64,000 bases of DNA from Sialis fuliginosa (lineage: Eukaryota; Arthropoda; Insecta; Megaloptera; Sialidae), in the NCBI GenBank assembly GCA_961205875.1, contig OY540821.1, positions 3,844,001 to 3,908,000 on the forward strand, given 5' to 3'. Position 1 is the first letter of the stretch. Each line of letters opens with the position of its first letter. Below the pieces are notes generated by a model. The model ran no database searches, was not told where the DNA came from, and worked only from the letters and a program-made list of their open reading frames with translations. Positions 54,447-64,000 of this stretch are shown piece after piece. Position numbers and translations under genes: made by a program.

Positions 54447-54531
54447 TAATTTGAATTTTGCCGCCATGACATGCTGTGAAGATGAAACCGAATTTGATTC
54501 GTTTAACAACAGAAAAGGCAAGATTTCTAGG
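54447..54531 (+). CDS. First coding exon of an unidentified gene leaving the window
   Basis: An acceptor TTGCAG (ends 54446) is followed by a 19-nt leader and an ATG at 54466 in an excellent context (GCCGCCATGA). The frame reads MTCCEDETEFDSFNN and RKGKISR, 22 codons, then a consensus donor GTGAGT at 54532, ending in phase 0. A near-consensus Kozak in AT-rich DNA flanked by good splice sites argues for a real exon. I do not recognise the protein, and no in-frame downstream exon is evident before 64000, so the gene probably continues beyond the window with a >9-kb intron. Confidence 0.55.
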
Positions 54532-54804
54532 GTGAGTTTATATATTTTTCTATCACATTTCATTTTTATAGTGAGAGTCCTCAATTAACGCGATTAATTC
54601 GTTCCAATGGTTTAACTATATTTTTATTAATTTACAATAAAAAAATTGCATTTACCTATTTAAAATAATAATTGCATATGATTTTATGCACGCCACTGAA
54701 GAAAATGTATTTATTTATATTAGGTTGTTGCAAAAATAATGCACGTTTTTTATTATGAACTTTAAACTTATATATTTCAAAATATAATTATGCTATACTT
54801 AATC

Positions 54805-55010
54805 GAAATTTTTTTATGCATTTCCTCAATTTGTTGACAATACCATTCTGCTGTAATTGTTTCACCAGGATTTAAGAAGTTATAGCTGATTAATCCCTGT
54901 ACAGACCACCAAACGGTCACCATTGTCTTCTTGGGATGCAAACTTGGCTTTAGAAAGTGTTTAGAAGCTTCAGCTTTATTTAACCACTGCCCTGGACGAC
55001 TTCTATTATG
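54805..55010 (-). pseudogene. Mariner transposase, central fragment
   Basis: Minus-strand translation gives RPGQWLNKAEASKHFLKPSL, then HPKKTMVTVWWSVQGLISYN and ETITAEWYCQQIEEM. This is the typical centre of mariner transposases (the HPKK..VWWD-type block before the second catalytic Asp). The usual D at the end of the WW motif is S here. The fragment ends soon after, beside the left terminus, so the C-terminal third is deleted. Confidence 0.8.
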
Positions 55011-55329
55011 TTATAATAATAATAATAATAATAATAAATTTTATTTGTTATGTTCGACCATTGGTTAGGTATACAAAACGTCAATATGTGATATACAATA
55101 CATATAAATAAATAAAAATATATACATATATATATATAATTTTTTTTTTTTTTTTTACTGCAATATAAAATAATTAAGCTAATAGCACTCAGCAATGCTG
55201 TATGGTTCCTTCATTATGAAGTACTGCTTTAAATGTATTTTGTATGTTTTTGAGGTTTTTAATATGTTATATATATATATTATATATAAAACCAATTTTT
55301 TATCGCACGTTACAATACGTTCCATAAAT

Positions 55330-55702
55330 CAGTGGCGTAGATAAGGGGGGGGGGGGGGATTAAGATGATCAATCACCCCCCATGAGTTTACTTCATGAGA
55401 AAATTTAAAGACATTTTTTTTAAACTTCCCAAGTATGAACAAAATAATAGAAGTAAATAGGAAAAATTAGGTAAATTAAGAGTAAAAAAAAGGTCTTCAG
55501 TTATTTTAAAATTTTGAATGACCTTTATTTTAGTAATACGAAATAGACTAAATACAGTTTATATGATCAAAAAAAAGGGTCATTCAATTCAAAATTATAT
55601 TAATTTTTTTTTATTTCGCATATTTTAGAGGCCCCTCAGCCACCACTTGCCCCAGGGCCTGATCATACCGCCCCACATCGCAAAAAGTTATCTACGCCAC
55701 TG
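55330..55702. mobile_element. hAT-type MITE (CAGTGGCGTAGATAA) inserted in the mariner gene
   Basis: The ends CAGTGGCGTAGATAA and TTATCTACGCCACTG are perfect 15-bp inverses. Flanks are a perfect 8-bp duplication CCATAAAT (55322-55329 and 55703-55710). G runs on the left and CCCC on the right recall other members. Confidence 0.95.
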
Positions 55703-55708
55703 CCATAA

Positions 55709-56003
55709 ATGGAACGTTTTTGTTGCGTACAAGAAGCATAGAATAAATTTCGTATGGACGATTTTTGTGATTTTCGCTTAATTCGTGTGGCACCCATTTA
55801 TCAAGCTTTTTTGTTTTGCCAATCGTAGATAAATGCCGTGAAATAGTTCCTGGGTCTGCTTGTAACTCTTCTGCAAGTTCTCGAACAGTTGTATGTGGGT
55901 TAGCTTCCACTATAGCTTTCAACATCTCGTCATTAACAGCAGAAGGACGTCCGCGACCCTCTTGGTCTTCCAAAACTTCACTTACACGAAATTTTGAAAT
56001 CAA
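55709..56003 (-). pseudogene. Mariner transposase, N-terminal fragment
   Basis: The frame contains EDQEGRGRPSAVND, then TTVRELAEELQADPGTISRH (second helix-turn-helix) and KLDKWVPHELSENHKNRP, the linker typical of mariner transposases. It is cut by the MITE at 55702, after which the frame reads into MITE sequence. The usual first helix-turn-helix is also incomplete upstream. Confidence 0.88.
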
Positions 56004-56289
56004 CGCCGTACCGAGAATTCATCAATGCCCCCTGGCCCCAAACTTTATTAATGTTTGAACTCATAAAAATACATTTTTCTAAAATCCTTTTTCGATATAT
56101 TTTTTTAATCACCTTAAAATAGGTGAAAATGAAGTTTTATGAAAAATGTTCAAAGAAATAAAAGAAGTCAATAAAAAAATCTTTAAAATGATATATAACA
56201 CTTAGTACTTTGGGTGACAACTTTAAAAGAAAATAGTACCTACATCTAAACATATAGGTAAAACGTGCATTATTTTTGCAACGACCTAA

Positions 56290-57100
56290 TAATTTTGCCT
56301 GAATGTCAACAGGAGACGGAATATTTGCATGTATCTAATATCGATTTTAATTTATTCTATACGTTTTGTTTATCTATTCTTATGCACGCCACTGTACAAA
56401 ACTCGAGCACATTTTGCTGTCACGTTGCAAAAGTAGGGAAGTCCCATTTGTTTGTTTTCCTCGCTTATATTTTACCATATCTTCGGTGAAGATGTAACAT
56501 TTAGCAATTATAAATACATCGATGCTATTTATGTTTACATGAATATCTATTATTAGGTTTTCATTTAAATCTGTGTTCCAGAGGCGTAGAAAGGTTACAC
56601 ACAGGCGTACACTTTTTATTAACCTTTTAAGAACGAGGATTTTTACGTTGAAATCGACCATTTGTACATAAAATCAGTTAATTTCTCACGTGGCGTGCCC
56701 GATCAAGTTGCCGGTCGATATATCGACCAGTCCCGTCCGTAACGGAAAGTCTACTGTAAATAAAATCACTTTGAGGGGATTTTCTTACGTAATTTGATGC
56801 GCTGAATACGAAAAAAATTGTGAAAAAAATTTTGGGGGCAAACTTGTCTTTAAAAATCGCATTTTAAGGTTAAATTTATTGTTGTTGCTATTTTATGATA
56901 GCTTCAAAATTGGTATGCCCACGTTTTGTGATGAGTTGAATATGGAAAAAAATCCATATGGGTCACAAATGTAACCCTCGGTTTCGAAAAAACGGGTCGC
57001 CACCTGGCGGGTGAGCGGTGAACGACAAGGCGCACAGGCGTCTTGTTATGTGGGCTTTTCAAATATATTCAACGCGGAGGGTTCTTTACGATTGTGTAGA
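56290..57100. other. Gene-free stretch between transposons
   Basis: No exon is supported. 56640-57010 has a locally GC-richer part (CGTGGCGTGCCCGATCAAGT; GGTTTCGAAAAAACGGGTCG) of unknown origin without recognisable ends. Confidence 0.4.
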
Positions 57101-57636
57101 CAGGCCTGCACAACTCAAAATGTAAGGCGGGCCATAATACTTTATGAAAAACTTGTGCGAGCCGAAAAAAATAGGACAAAAAATAATATTGTTTAATTAT
57201 GTGTTTTTTTTTAAACTTTTCAGCGGATTATTTCCAAAATAACGAATTTTCAAAAAAAATATTTCGGTCAAAAGTTTCATGGTTTTGAGGTGGCTAAAAA
57301 CATTATGGGGTGACCTTAGAAAGATAACTTTGATGGGTTTTCAGTTTCAACTTTTCTTTTTCAAATCTATACCTATATTTTTTTGCAGATTCCTAATTTA
57401 AGAGATAATATAATTTTTCTGAAAATGTGAATTTTATTTGTTATTTTCGAAATAATTCGCTGGAAAGTCTTATAAAAACATCCGGTATATACTTTTCATA
57501 ATATTATAAATCAATAAGCTAGGGAATATTATTTTTAATTTATAATATTATGCATTTTCAACAAAACCTTCGCGGGCCGCAACGTGAGTGCTGGTGGGCC
57601 GCATGTGGCCCGCGAGCCGTATGTTGTGTAGGCCTG
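57101..57636. mobile_element. hAT-like MITE (CAGGCCTGCACAAC ends)
   Basis: The left end CAGGCCTGCACAACTCAAAA and right end TATGTTGTGTAGGCCTG are imperfect inverses. GCGGGCC near the left and GGCCCGCGAGCC near the right also pair. TGTGTAGA occurs at 57093-57100 and 57635-57642, overlapping the right end by 2 bp, so the boundary is approximate. Confidence 0.65.
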
Positions 57637-57780
57637 TGTAGAATATTCGTGTGATTATTGTATATATTGATGTGTTGCAAGGCAACAAATAATAGTAACA
57701 GTAATAATAACAATAATAAATCCTCCACAAGAAAGAGACAATCAAGTTATAAAATAAAGAATCATAAAATTTGAAACAAT

Positions 57781-58152
57781 GGTCACGTTCACGACTGACC
57801 AAAAACAGTGAACAAGAAGCTTTCTTTGATTGGTTGATTCATGGAATTTCTGGTGGAATGTACCAGAAATTTAAAGAATGTCATTTTTTAAGCGTGTAAG
57901 GAAATGAGAAAGAAGTAACCAGAAAGAGATAGAAACTAATGTTTTGACAGAAACGCTCAACATGAAGTGAACATAAAAGTTCTTTGGTTAGCCTGGTCAC
58001 TAGTTTTTATCTCTTTCTAGTTACTTCTTTCTCACTTCCTCACACGCTTAAAAAATGACATTCTTTTAATTTCTGGTACATTCCACCAGAAATTCCATGA
58101 ATCAACCAATCAAAGCTCGTTGTTCCGTTTTTTGGTCAGACGTGAACGCTCT
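57781..58152. mobile_element. Foldback MITE, ~150-bp arms
   Basis: 57781-57935 and 58000-58150 are inverse copies. Anchors are GATTGGTTGATTCATGGAAT, TTTCTGGTGGAATGTACCAG and GAAAGAAGTAACCAGAAAGAG. The centre is only ~60 bp. It would form a nearly continuous stem. Confidence 0.85.
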
Positions 58153-58154
58153 TA

Positions 58155-58440
58155 ACAGTGGCGTAGGAACGGGGGGGTGGGGGGGGTGGGGTCGAACCCC
58201 CCTCTCCTTCCCCCGAAATATTCAATGTTCTTAAAATATGCGAAATAATTATAATAATTTGAATGACTTTGTTTTTTTTTGATCATACAGTTAACTGCAC
58301 TTATTGTTAGTTATATGACTAAAAAAAAAAAAGTCTTCAATAACTACTTATTACCTTTAGTCATAAGATTAGAAATTAGATTTTAGATCATTCGATTAGA
58401 AATTATAATAATAATTTCGCATATTTTGGGACCCCCAAGC
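58155..58440. mobile_element. CAGTGGCGTAG-family MITE, right end lost
   Basis: The left end CAGTGGCGTAGGAACGGGGG and interior (CCCGAAATATTCAATGTTCT, TTGATCATA.AGTTAACTG) match 37983-38312. The expected right end CTACGCCACTG is absent after the GGGACCCCCAAGC word, so the copy is truncated or decayed. Confidence 0.75.
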
Positions 58441-59292
58441 TTATAAAAATAATCCCCCTGTTTGGGTCAGGATTTTTATCCATTTTTCTGTTTTTATTTC
58501 TGAATCATCTGAATTTAAGAAATGCAAATGTTTCATAATATAATTTGTAATAAAAATAATTGAAGACATTTTTCCACAAATGGTTATAAAATTCACTTTA
58601 AACAATAAGCACATAAAATGTGCTGATAAGAAAGTACAATAGTTCAGATAAGAGAAAAACTGTGTCAGTGTAACTCTAGTGGGTGAAATAGTGACCATAA
58701 CAGGGCCGTATTTATCTAATTTTATAATCAATGGAGCTGTTAAAACTAACCAACTAAATATTATTTTTATTTTATTTTTGTTGTCGATCAAAAGAAGCTC
58801 TCAAATTATTATGTTAACCGTTATATATTTTTTAATATAACTTCCTCCTCTCTCCTTTGGACAATTGCCTATGGACGTCCCTGTTAACAATATTTATCAT
58901 TTGTTTCAATTAAAAATGTTTGAATGTAAAAAAAATATGTAGTTTTTTTAAATAGGTATTTCAAATGTCGCGACGTGTCACGTTAGTTCGGAATGCTCTC
59001 CGATTTAAAAATTTTAAATTGATCTATCCGTTCACGTCAAGACAAACACTTTTCGTTCCGTGTCTATCTGTCCGTCCGTGTGTCTGTCACACGCACAACT
59101 CATGAACCACTGAACCGATATTAATGAAACTTGGTTGGATGGTTGGGTTTGGATTGAGGACGGTCCCATTTCAAAATCGTGTGTATGGGGGAGGAATAAC
59201 ATCCCAAAATATTTGTTTTTTCAAGATATCTCTAGAACGATACATGTTACGTACAAATTTTATAGAATGTAGAGCGTTTAATTTCCTATAAT

Positions 59293-59682
59293 CAGGTCCG
59301 GATTTAGAAATTTGCCGCCCCTAGGCAGTTACGAAAATTGCCGCCCCCCCCTCGAAACTAACAGTTTAATAAAACTTTTTTTTAATAAAACTCAGGACCT
59401 TTTTTTTTTTTTTTTTGGTCGCGTCGGTTTCAAATTTTATAAATTTTTATTAGGAAACACTGAAAGACCTTTTTTTAGTCTTGCTTGAGTTACATGTATA
59501 GAGAAATTATTGCTTATGGGTCTCGATTTTCGGATGGCAAACTCATCGAGAATGGAAACAAAATCAAATTCAATTCCCACGAATATAACAAGTTTTCAAA
59601 GTTTCCACCAAAATTTGCCGCCCTTCAATTCTTGCCGCCCTAGGCAGCTGCCTACTCTGCCTGCATGGTAAATCCGGGCCTG
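59293..59682. mobile_element. hAT-type MITE (CAGGCCCGGATTTA family), copy 2
   Basis: The ends CAGGTCCGGATTTA and TAAATCCGGGCCTG are flanked by a perfect 8-bp duplication CCTATAAT (59285-59292 and 59683-59690). It lies in inverse orientation relative to copy 1 at 2353 and is inserted in the left arm of the 59-61 kb element. The right arm keeps the corresponding empty site near 60868-60880. Confidence 0.94.
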
Positions 59683-60239
59683 CCTATAATATAATGTACA
59701 ACGTTTGTTGTAATATATTCCCTTACAAAGATTTATCTTAATTTGCTTTTAAAAATCGTATTTTGTTATCAGGTGCGTCTTAAGAAAAATTTTGAACTAA
59801 TATTTTTTAGTAAAATTAAATGGTTAACCAATTGCAGGCAATTTATCTAAACTCTATCGGTTTTTATTTAAATTGTTGAATAATTAACAACCTTTGGTGA
59901 ATTTAGCACGAGGAAGCACTGTGCATTTACTTGACAGATGGTTTTTTGAATATGTATTATCATATTTTAATCAACTAGATACATTAATATATTATGGTAT
60001 TATATATAAGTAATGTATATCTACTACAAAAAATATCCGTCATAGTCAAATGGCTATAATTTCTAAACGACTTAACGAAAGTATTTGAAACTTGATTACG
60101 TAAAACTAGATTAAACAACAAACATTTTAACACAAACCCGAAGTTTGTGTGATGTACAGTTCCGGAGTTGTATGTCATCATAAACAACACGTTTTTTTCA
60201 TCCGCTCAGTTTACAGTGATACCTATGTATTTTAAGCTA

Positions 60240-60340
60240 GCGCGCGTGTGTCCGTGCGTGCGTGCGTGCGTGCGTGCCAATGAACCAGTCACGTGTGGCG
60301 AGTGTGTGACAGTGTCGCGCGGACACACACACACACACTT
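60240..60340. repeat. GTGC/CA microsatellite cluster
   Basis: (GTGC)n at 60257-60277 and (CA)n at 60325-60338 with GCGCGTGTG words between. It lies in the centre of the large inverted-repeat element. A 61-codon ORF across it is low-complexity and not credible. Confidence 0.7.
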
Positions 60341-61269
60341 CAGAGATGGATAGGTGGACTGTATAGACCCGAAGCGCTGCACGTTGTCCAGTGCGCTGTA
60401 CAGAGGTCCTCGAAATGTACGGAGTTTGGGATGGCCCCCATAATTTTAAAATATAAACTTAACTTTCTTTAATACGGTCATTTGTAAAAAACATCTGCCA
60501 AGTAAATGCACAGTGCTTCTTCGTGCTAAATTCACCAAAGGTAGTTAAATATTGAACAATAAAAATAAAAACCGATAGTGTTTAGATAAATTGCCTAGCA
60601 TTGGTTAACCATTTAATTTTTATACAATTTTACTAAAAAATATTAGTTAGAAATTTTTCTTAAGACGCATGATTATTTTTTCGTATATTTTTAATTTTTT
60701 GACAATTTCAATCTAAATTTATTCAAACGTCAATATGACATTTAAAACGTCAAAATGATATTTAATATGTCTTAGCAAATATCAATTTAGAAAAACAAAA
60801 CACGATTCTTAAAATAAATTGAGAAAAATCTTTGTAAGGGAATATTTTACAACAAACGTTGTAAACCTATATAATAGGAAATTTAATGCTCTACAAAAAA
60901 TATTCTATAAAATTTTCACGTAACATGTGTCATTCTTGAGATATCTTGAAAAAATAAATATTTTAGGGTGTCACTTCTCCCCCTTACATACGATTTTGAT
61001 GATTTTGAAATGGGACCATCCTCAAGCTAGACCCAACCATCCGACCAAGTTTCAACAATATCGGTTCAGTGGTTCATGAGTTATGCATGTGACAAGGATT
61101 CAAGGGACAGACACACGGACGGACAGACAGACAGACACGGAACGGAAAGTGTTTGTCTTGACGTGAAACGGAAAGATCAATTTAAAATTTTGAAATCGGA
61201 GAACTTTTTTTTTGTCTCAATCTAAAACGATCACAAAGCTTTTCGTATCTTCGATATTGCGAGGAAGCA

Positions 61270-61470
61270 AAATACAATGTTTTGTAGGTCATAAGTCCAC
61301 GTAAACAGAACCCAAACATTTTTAATTTTCTTTGTAACATAAAAGCAATAATTGTGGCTTAAATATAAAAGTTAGATATATGGTGTCGCGGACTTTATTT
61401 TAGATCTTTTGATTCTACACAATTCTTTACTACATTATTTTGTTCTATATTTAACGGTTTAGGATGCGTA
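61270..61470 (-). mobile_element. Helitron-like internal fragment
   Basis: It matches 51260-51443 closely (AAGTCCACGTAAACA, ATATGGTGTCGCGGACTTTA, GATCTTTTGATTCTACACAA). Both terminal regions are missing. Confidence 0.55.
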
Positions 61471-61548
61471 TTGCAAAATTATTTTATGAAAATATAATTT
61501 AAATATATTTACTAAATTAAGTTAGTACAGTAATCACACCATTTACGC

Positions 61549-61759
61549 CAGGGGATTATTTTAGTGTGTAGTTGTAGTTTGTTTCTGCAGTTGTAAAAAT
61601 GAAAAGTGCAGTTGTAAATTAAAAGTTAATTTGTGTAGTGCAAAAAATTGGGAAAATGTATAAAAGCAAAAAATGTTTGGAAGGTCATTGTAGTTGTAAA
61701 AAATTGTAAATATGGAACAAAAAAGTTGCAGTTGTAAAATTTTCTTAAAATACCCCCTG
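61549..61759. mobile_element. Short MITE with CAGGGG ends, copy 2
   Basis: The ends CAGGGGATTATTTTA and TTAAAATACCCCCTG are flanked by ATTTACGC (61541-61548) and ATTTACGT (61760-61767), a 7-of-8 duplication. The interior repeats GCAGTTGTAAAA as in copy 1 at 6128. Confidence 0.8.
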
Positions 61760-61767
61760 ATTTACGT

Positions 61768-62355
61768 GGTATTTTCATGAAACGAATTAACCGTGTAAAT
61801 TGAGGGATTACGATAAATAAATAAACAATAATTATTATGATTTTAACATTTTGGTTTGGTTTTTTACAAATAACACATTTTTTGTTAAAAAATATATATT
61901 TGTATGTAAAATAAGATATTTTTATCTATATAAGTAACAATAACATGTTGATGCAAATAGTACATATTTGATCTAATAATAGATAAGACTCATGTCAACA
62001 AGGTATATGTTGTCTGTATTAACAACATTTTAAAAGTTTTAGAACCTCTGATAAAATTAATCATCATAATTATGTTTATATGTATTTTATTCATAAAATA
62101 ATATTGTTTGTATGATCATATAAATAAATTGAATAATACATATGTACTTTGAAAACAAAATTTTGATGTACATAAATGAATAGAACAGGGTCGTATTATG
62201 GTATTTGTAGGCTCCATTGATCTATAAACTGTATAAATAAAAATATATAAAACAATAAGTATATGGATGTAGTATTTGTACATAAATAAATAAATACAGG
62301 GTCGTATCGAGGATTTTCTTGAACCAAAAATTGTATTTTTCACCTAGAATTAATT
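61768..62355. other. Gene-free AT-rich spacer
   Basis: No gene is supported. Around 62170-62320 two diverged direct repeats carry ACAGGG(T)CGTAT and ATAAATAAAT words, resembling the text near 52400-52490 and 58700. They may be decayed hAT ends. Confidence 0.4.
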
Positions 62356-63186
62356 CAAGGTATATAAAGACAATTCTTTGACCAATCAGCGTTGGCGCGG
62401 GAATTGGCGTCATCTGGAGGATGTATTCAAATGCTATAAATGTATAATAGAATGTCAATTACAAAAAATCCCTTTATTTATTCTTGTTTTCGTATTTTTT
62501 GATATTTTAACAACACATACAATCAAATAAGTACAAATTCGAAATTGCAAAATCATAAAATAGCTGTCAGATTCGTCTGTCTATTCGGGAAGCGTCATTT
62601 TTACTATTCTTATGTCCGGTATTATAAAGGAGCTAGCAAATTTGCTAGCTAGCAAGCACTTTCAAATGAGATATCAAATTTATATGACAGTTCTTTTGGA
62701 GTTTGTTGAAGACTTTGACAAGTTTCGCGCACGCATTGTAGGTAAATACCAACGGTATTAAAACAGTGGCGATATTATGAAAATTATTTTGTACGGTCAA
62801 AGATGCCAACTGTGTTACAATTAGTTGAAGTGTTACTGCTCTTAATTCCATAGCTAATCCATAGATACTAGTACAGAATTAATACCTCATTTGAAAGTGC
62901 TTGCTAGCTAGTAAATTTTACTAGCTCCTTTATAATACCGGACATTAAGTTGGCAATACGTTATGTGATTCTAACAGCTCTTTATGATTTTGCTCTGTCG
63001 AATTTGTACTTACTTGATTGTATGTGTATCAAAAAATACGAAAACAAGAATAAATGAAGGGATTTTTTGTAATTGATATTCTATTAAGTATACATTTGTA
63101 GCACTTGAATACAAGTGACGTCAATTCCCGCGTTAACGCTGATTGGTCAAGGAATTGTTGAGACTACCTTGTCTTTATATACCTTG
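62356..63186. mobile_element. Foldback MITE with CAAGGTATATAAAGACAA ends
   Basis: The ends CAAGGTATATAAAGACAA and TTGTCTTTATATACCTTG are perfect inverses. 9-bp flanks GAATTAATT and GGATTAATT agree at 8 of 9 positions, suggesting a Mutator-type duplication. The arms (TTGACCAATCAGCGTTGGCG and inverse) are the same sequence carried inside the CAGTCGGG MITEs at 29.2 and 39.5 kb. A TGTCCGG MITE interrupts its centre. Confidence 0.8.
62613..62944. mobile_element. TGTCCGG-family MITE, copy 3 (nested)
   Basis: The ends TGTCCGGTATTATAAAGGAG and CTCCTTTATAATACCGGACA are perfect inverses, flanked by TTA (62610-62612 and 62945-62947). The empty site ACTATTCTTAAGTTGGCAA is preserved at about 29530-29548 and 40424-40440. 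Confidence 0.92.
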
Positions 63187-63590
63187 GGATTAATTACTGT
63201 TTTTAATAGGTTCAAATTTTACTGCAGATAGAAAAAAGGTAATATTAATTATAAATAAACAGTTTTTTTAATTGGAAATGTGATGTTTAACAATGAAAAA
63301 TGTCGTATAAAGGGTTAAAAATAAAAACAATAATGAATAAAATTACTTTATTCAAATCTCTGGTTATAGTCACACTTTAAAATGAATATATGTAACTCGC
63401 AGGCTTGCTACCATGTGCCAATAATGTATTAATAAAATCCAGCATGTGATGGGTAACGTGACAATAAAAACACACGACTCTGAAGAACGGGGATAGACTT
63501 ATACGTTTACGTGCATCCCTCTCGCTCACATACGCGCTCGACGCAACACTATAACATCATATAAGATAAGTAGTCGCTCTCACTCTACTC
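63187..63590. other. Gene-free spacer
   Basis: No gene or bounded repeat is visible. The right part (63480-63590) has CTCTCGCTCACATACGCGCTC words that may be the diverged edge of the satellite that follows. Confidence 0.4.
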
Positions 63591-64000
63591 GGACCGTGTA
63601 GTGAACACTTAGTATTCGTGTGACCAATAACGTGACGTGACTAGAGATGGATGTATTGTTTTGCATTTGAATCTCTTACTTGCACGTGCTCTAACGTAAT
63701 AGAAATACGTATAATGAGCGATAGATGTATTGAATCGTATAAGTCCCTCTCGTTCTATCAGAACAGGTAGATCAATGCATAACGTGACACAAATAGAGAC
63801 AAATGTATTGTTTTATATTTGACTATCTTACTTGCACGTGTTCTAATGTAATGGAAATACGTATAGAGTGCGATAGATGTATTGGATTGTATAAGTCTCT
63901 CTCGTTTTATCAGTACAGGTATATCGATACGTAACGTGACTAGATAAGGACAGATGTATTGTTTTGCATTTGATTCTCTTACTTGCACGTGTTCTAAAAT
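63591..64000. repeat. Tandem satellite, ~151-bp unit, continuing out of the window
   Basis: ATGTATTGTTTT... begins at 63651, 63803 and 63954. Each unit also holds CTTACTTGCACGTG, AATACGTATA.TGAGCGATAGATG, and TCTCTCGTT.TATCAG. Copies differ at roughly one base in ten. At least 2.5 units are visible, and the array runs off the right edge. Confidence 0.85.

Larger units (their letters stand above)
54720..56289 (-). mobile_element. Mariner element, broken by two insertions
   Basis: The ends TTAGGTTGTTGCAAAAATAA and TTATTTTTGCAACGACCTAA are inverse, flanked by TA (54718-54719 and 56290-56291), the mariner target. Fragments of a minus-strand transposase lie at 56003-55709 and about 55010-54805. 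A hAT-type MITE (55330-55702) and an AT-rich segment (about 55012-55300, with an AAT microsatellite) split the gene. The region that should hold the last catalytic Asp is absent, so it is dead. Confidence 0.92.
58990..61206. mobile_element. Large inverted-repeat element, arms of ~0.6-0.7 kb
   Basis: The left arm (about 58990-59960, excluding a nested MITE) and right arm (about 60495-61206) are inverse copies. Anchors are TTTAAATTGATC, CACTGAACCGATATTAATGA, TAACATGT...CAAGATATCTCTAGA, AACGTTTGTTGTAATAT, GGTTAACCAATTGCAGGCAA and GTGCATTTACTTG. The centre (59960-60495) has no recognisable gene. Arms this long suggest a foldback or Mutator-type element. No target duplication was identified. Confidence 0.8.

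Noticed and set aside
55692..55708. C-terminal residues of the mariner N-terminal frame (ending MAVA)
   Set aside because: These codons come from the inserted MITE and its target duplication, not from the transposase.
60168..60353. 61-codon cysteine-rich frame
   Set aside because: It is created by GTGC/CA microsatellites inside a transposon.

Overview
This is an AT-rich animal nuclear window. Genes are split into short exons with canonical GT..AG introns, and introns and intergenic DNA are packed with small inverted-repeat transposons. Gene content (an expanded-type SLC17 transporter, stuxnet/midnolin, RhoU, DCAF15, ATPAF1, a SAC3D1-like gene) and the transposon spectrum (hAT, Tc1/mariner, Harbinger-like, Helitron-like, Penelope-like) point to an arthropod, most likely an insect. 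A hemipteran is possible, but the sequence alone cannot fix the order.

Layout. 1-3 kb: repeats. 3.2-11.1 kb (+): ten-exon SLC17-type transporter. 12.3-14.1 kb (+): three-exon small membrane protein I do not recognise. 14.6-17.6 kb (-): SAC3D1-like SAC3/GANP-domain gene, head-to-head with ATPAF1 at 18.1-19.1 kb (+). 19.4-21.8 kb (-): NACHT-like/ankyrin-repeat gene copy with a frameshift and a degenerate Walker A, probably a pseudogene. 25.9-26.7 kb (-): RhoU/RhoV-like GTPase. 27.9-32.6 kb (-): midnolin (stuxnet), head-to-head with DCAF15, whose eight exons span 33.5-49.5 kb (+). 50.2-54.5 kb (+): promoter, leader and first coding exon of a gene that seems to leave the window. The rest, to 64 kb, is transposons and a tandem satellite.

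The most notable structures are in DCAF15 introns. Intron 6 holds a four-level nest: hAT-type element > CAGTGGCG-type element > Harbinger-like element > 5'-truncated Penelope-like retroelement. The innermost unit has two 268-bp inverted arms, each with a hammerhead-ribozyme motif, and a reverse-transcriptase fragment fused to a GIY-YIG endonuclease. One ribozyme motif is in the sense of DCAF15 transcription. Intron 5 holds a foldback element with a 9-bp target duplication and a ~320-bp near-perfect hairpin that would be transcribed as long dsRNA. Several insertions can be checked inside the window because a second copy of the host repeat keeps the empty site.

Most genes are housekeeping or regulatory: a membrane transporter, an mRNA-export/centrosome factor, an ATP synthase assembly factor, a Rho GTPase, an adaptor for ubiquitin-independent proteasomal degradation, and a CUL4 substrate receptor. 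Midnolin and DCAF15, both protein-degradation factors, share one 0.95-kb divergent promoter region. All exon models were built by eye from splice consensus and reading-frame continuity.
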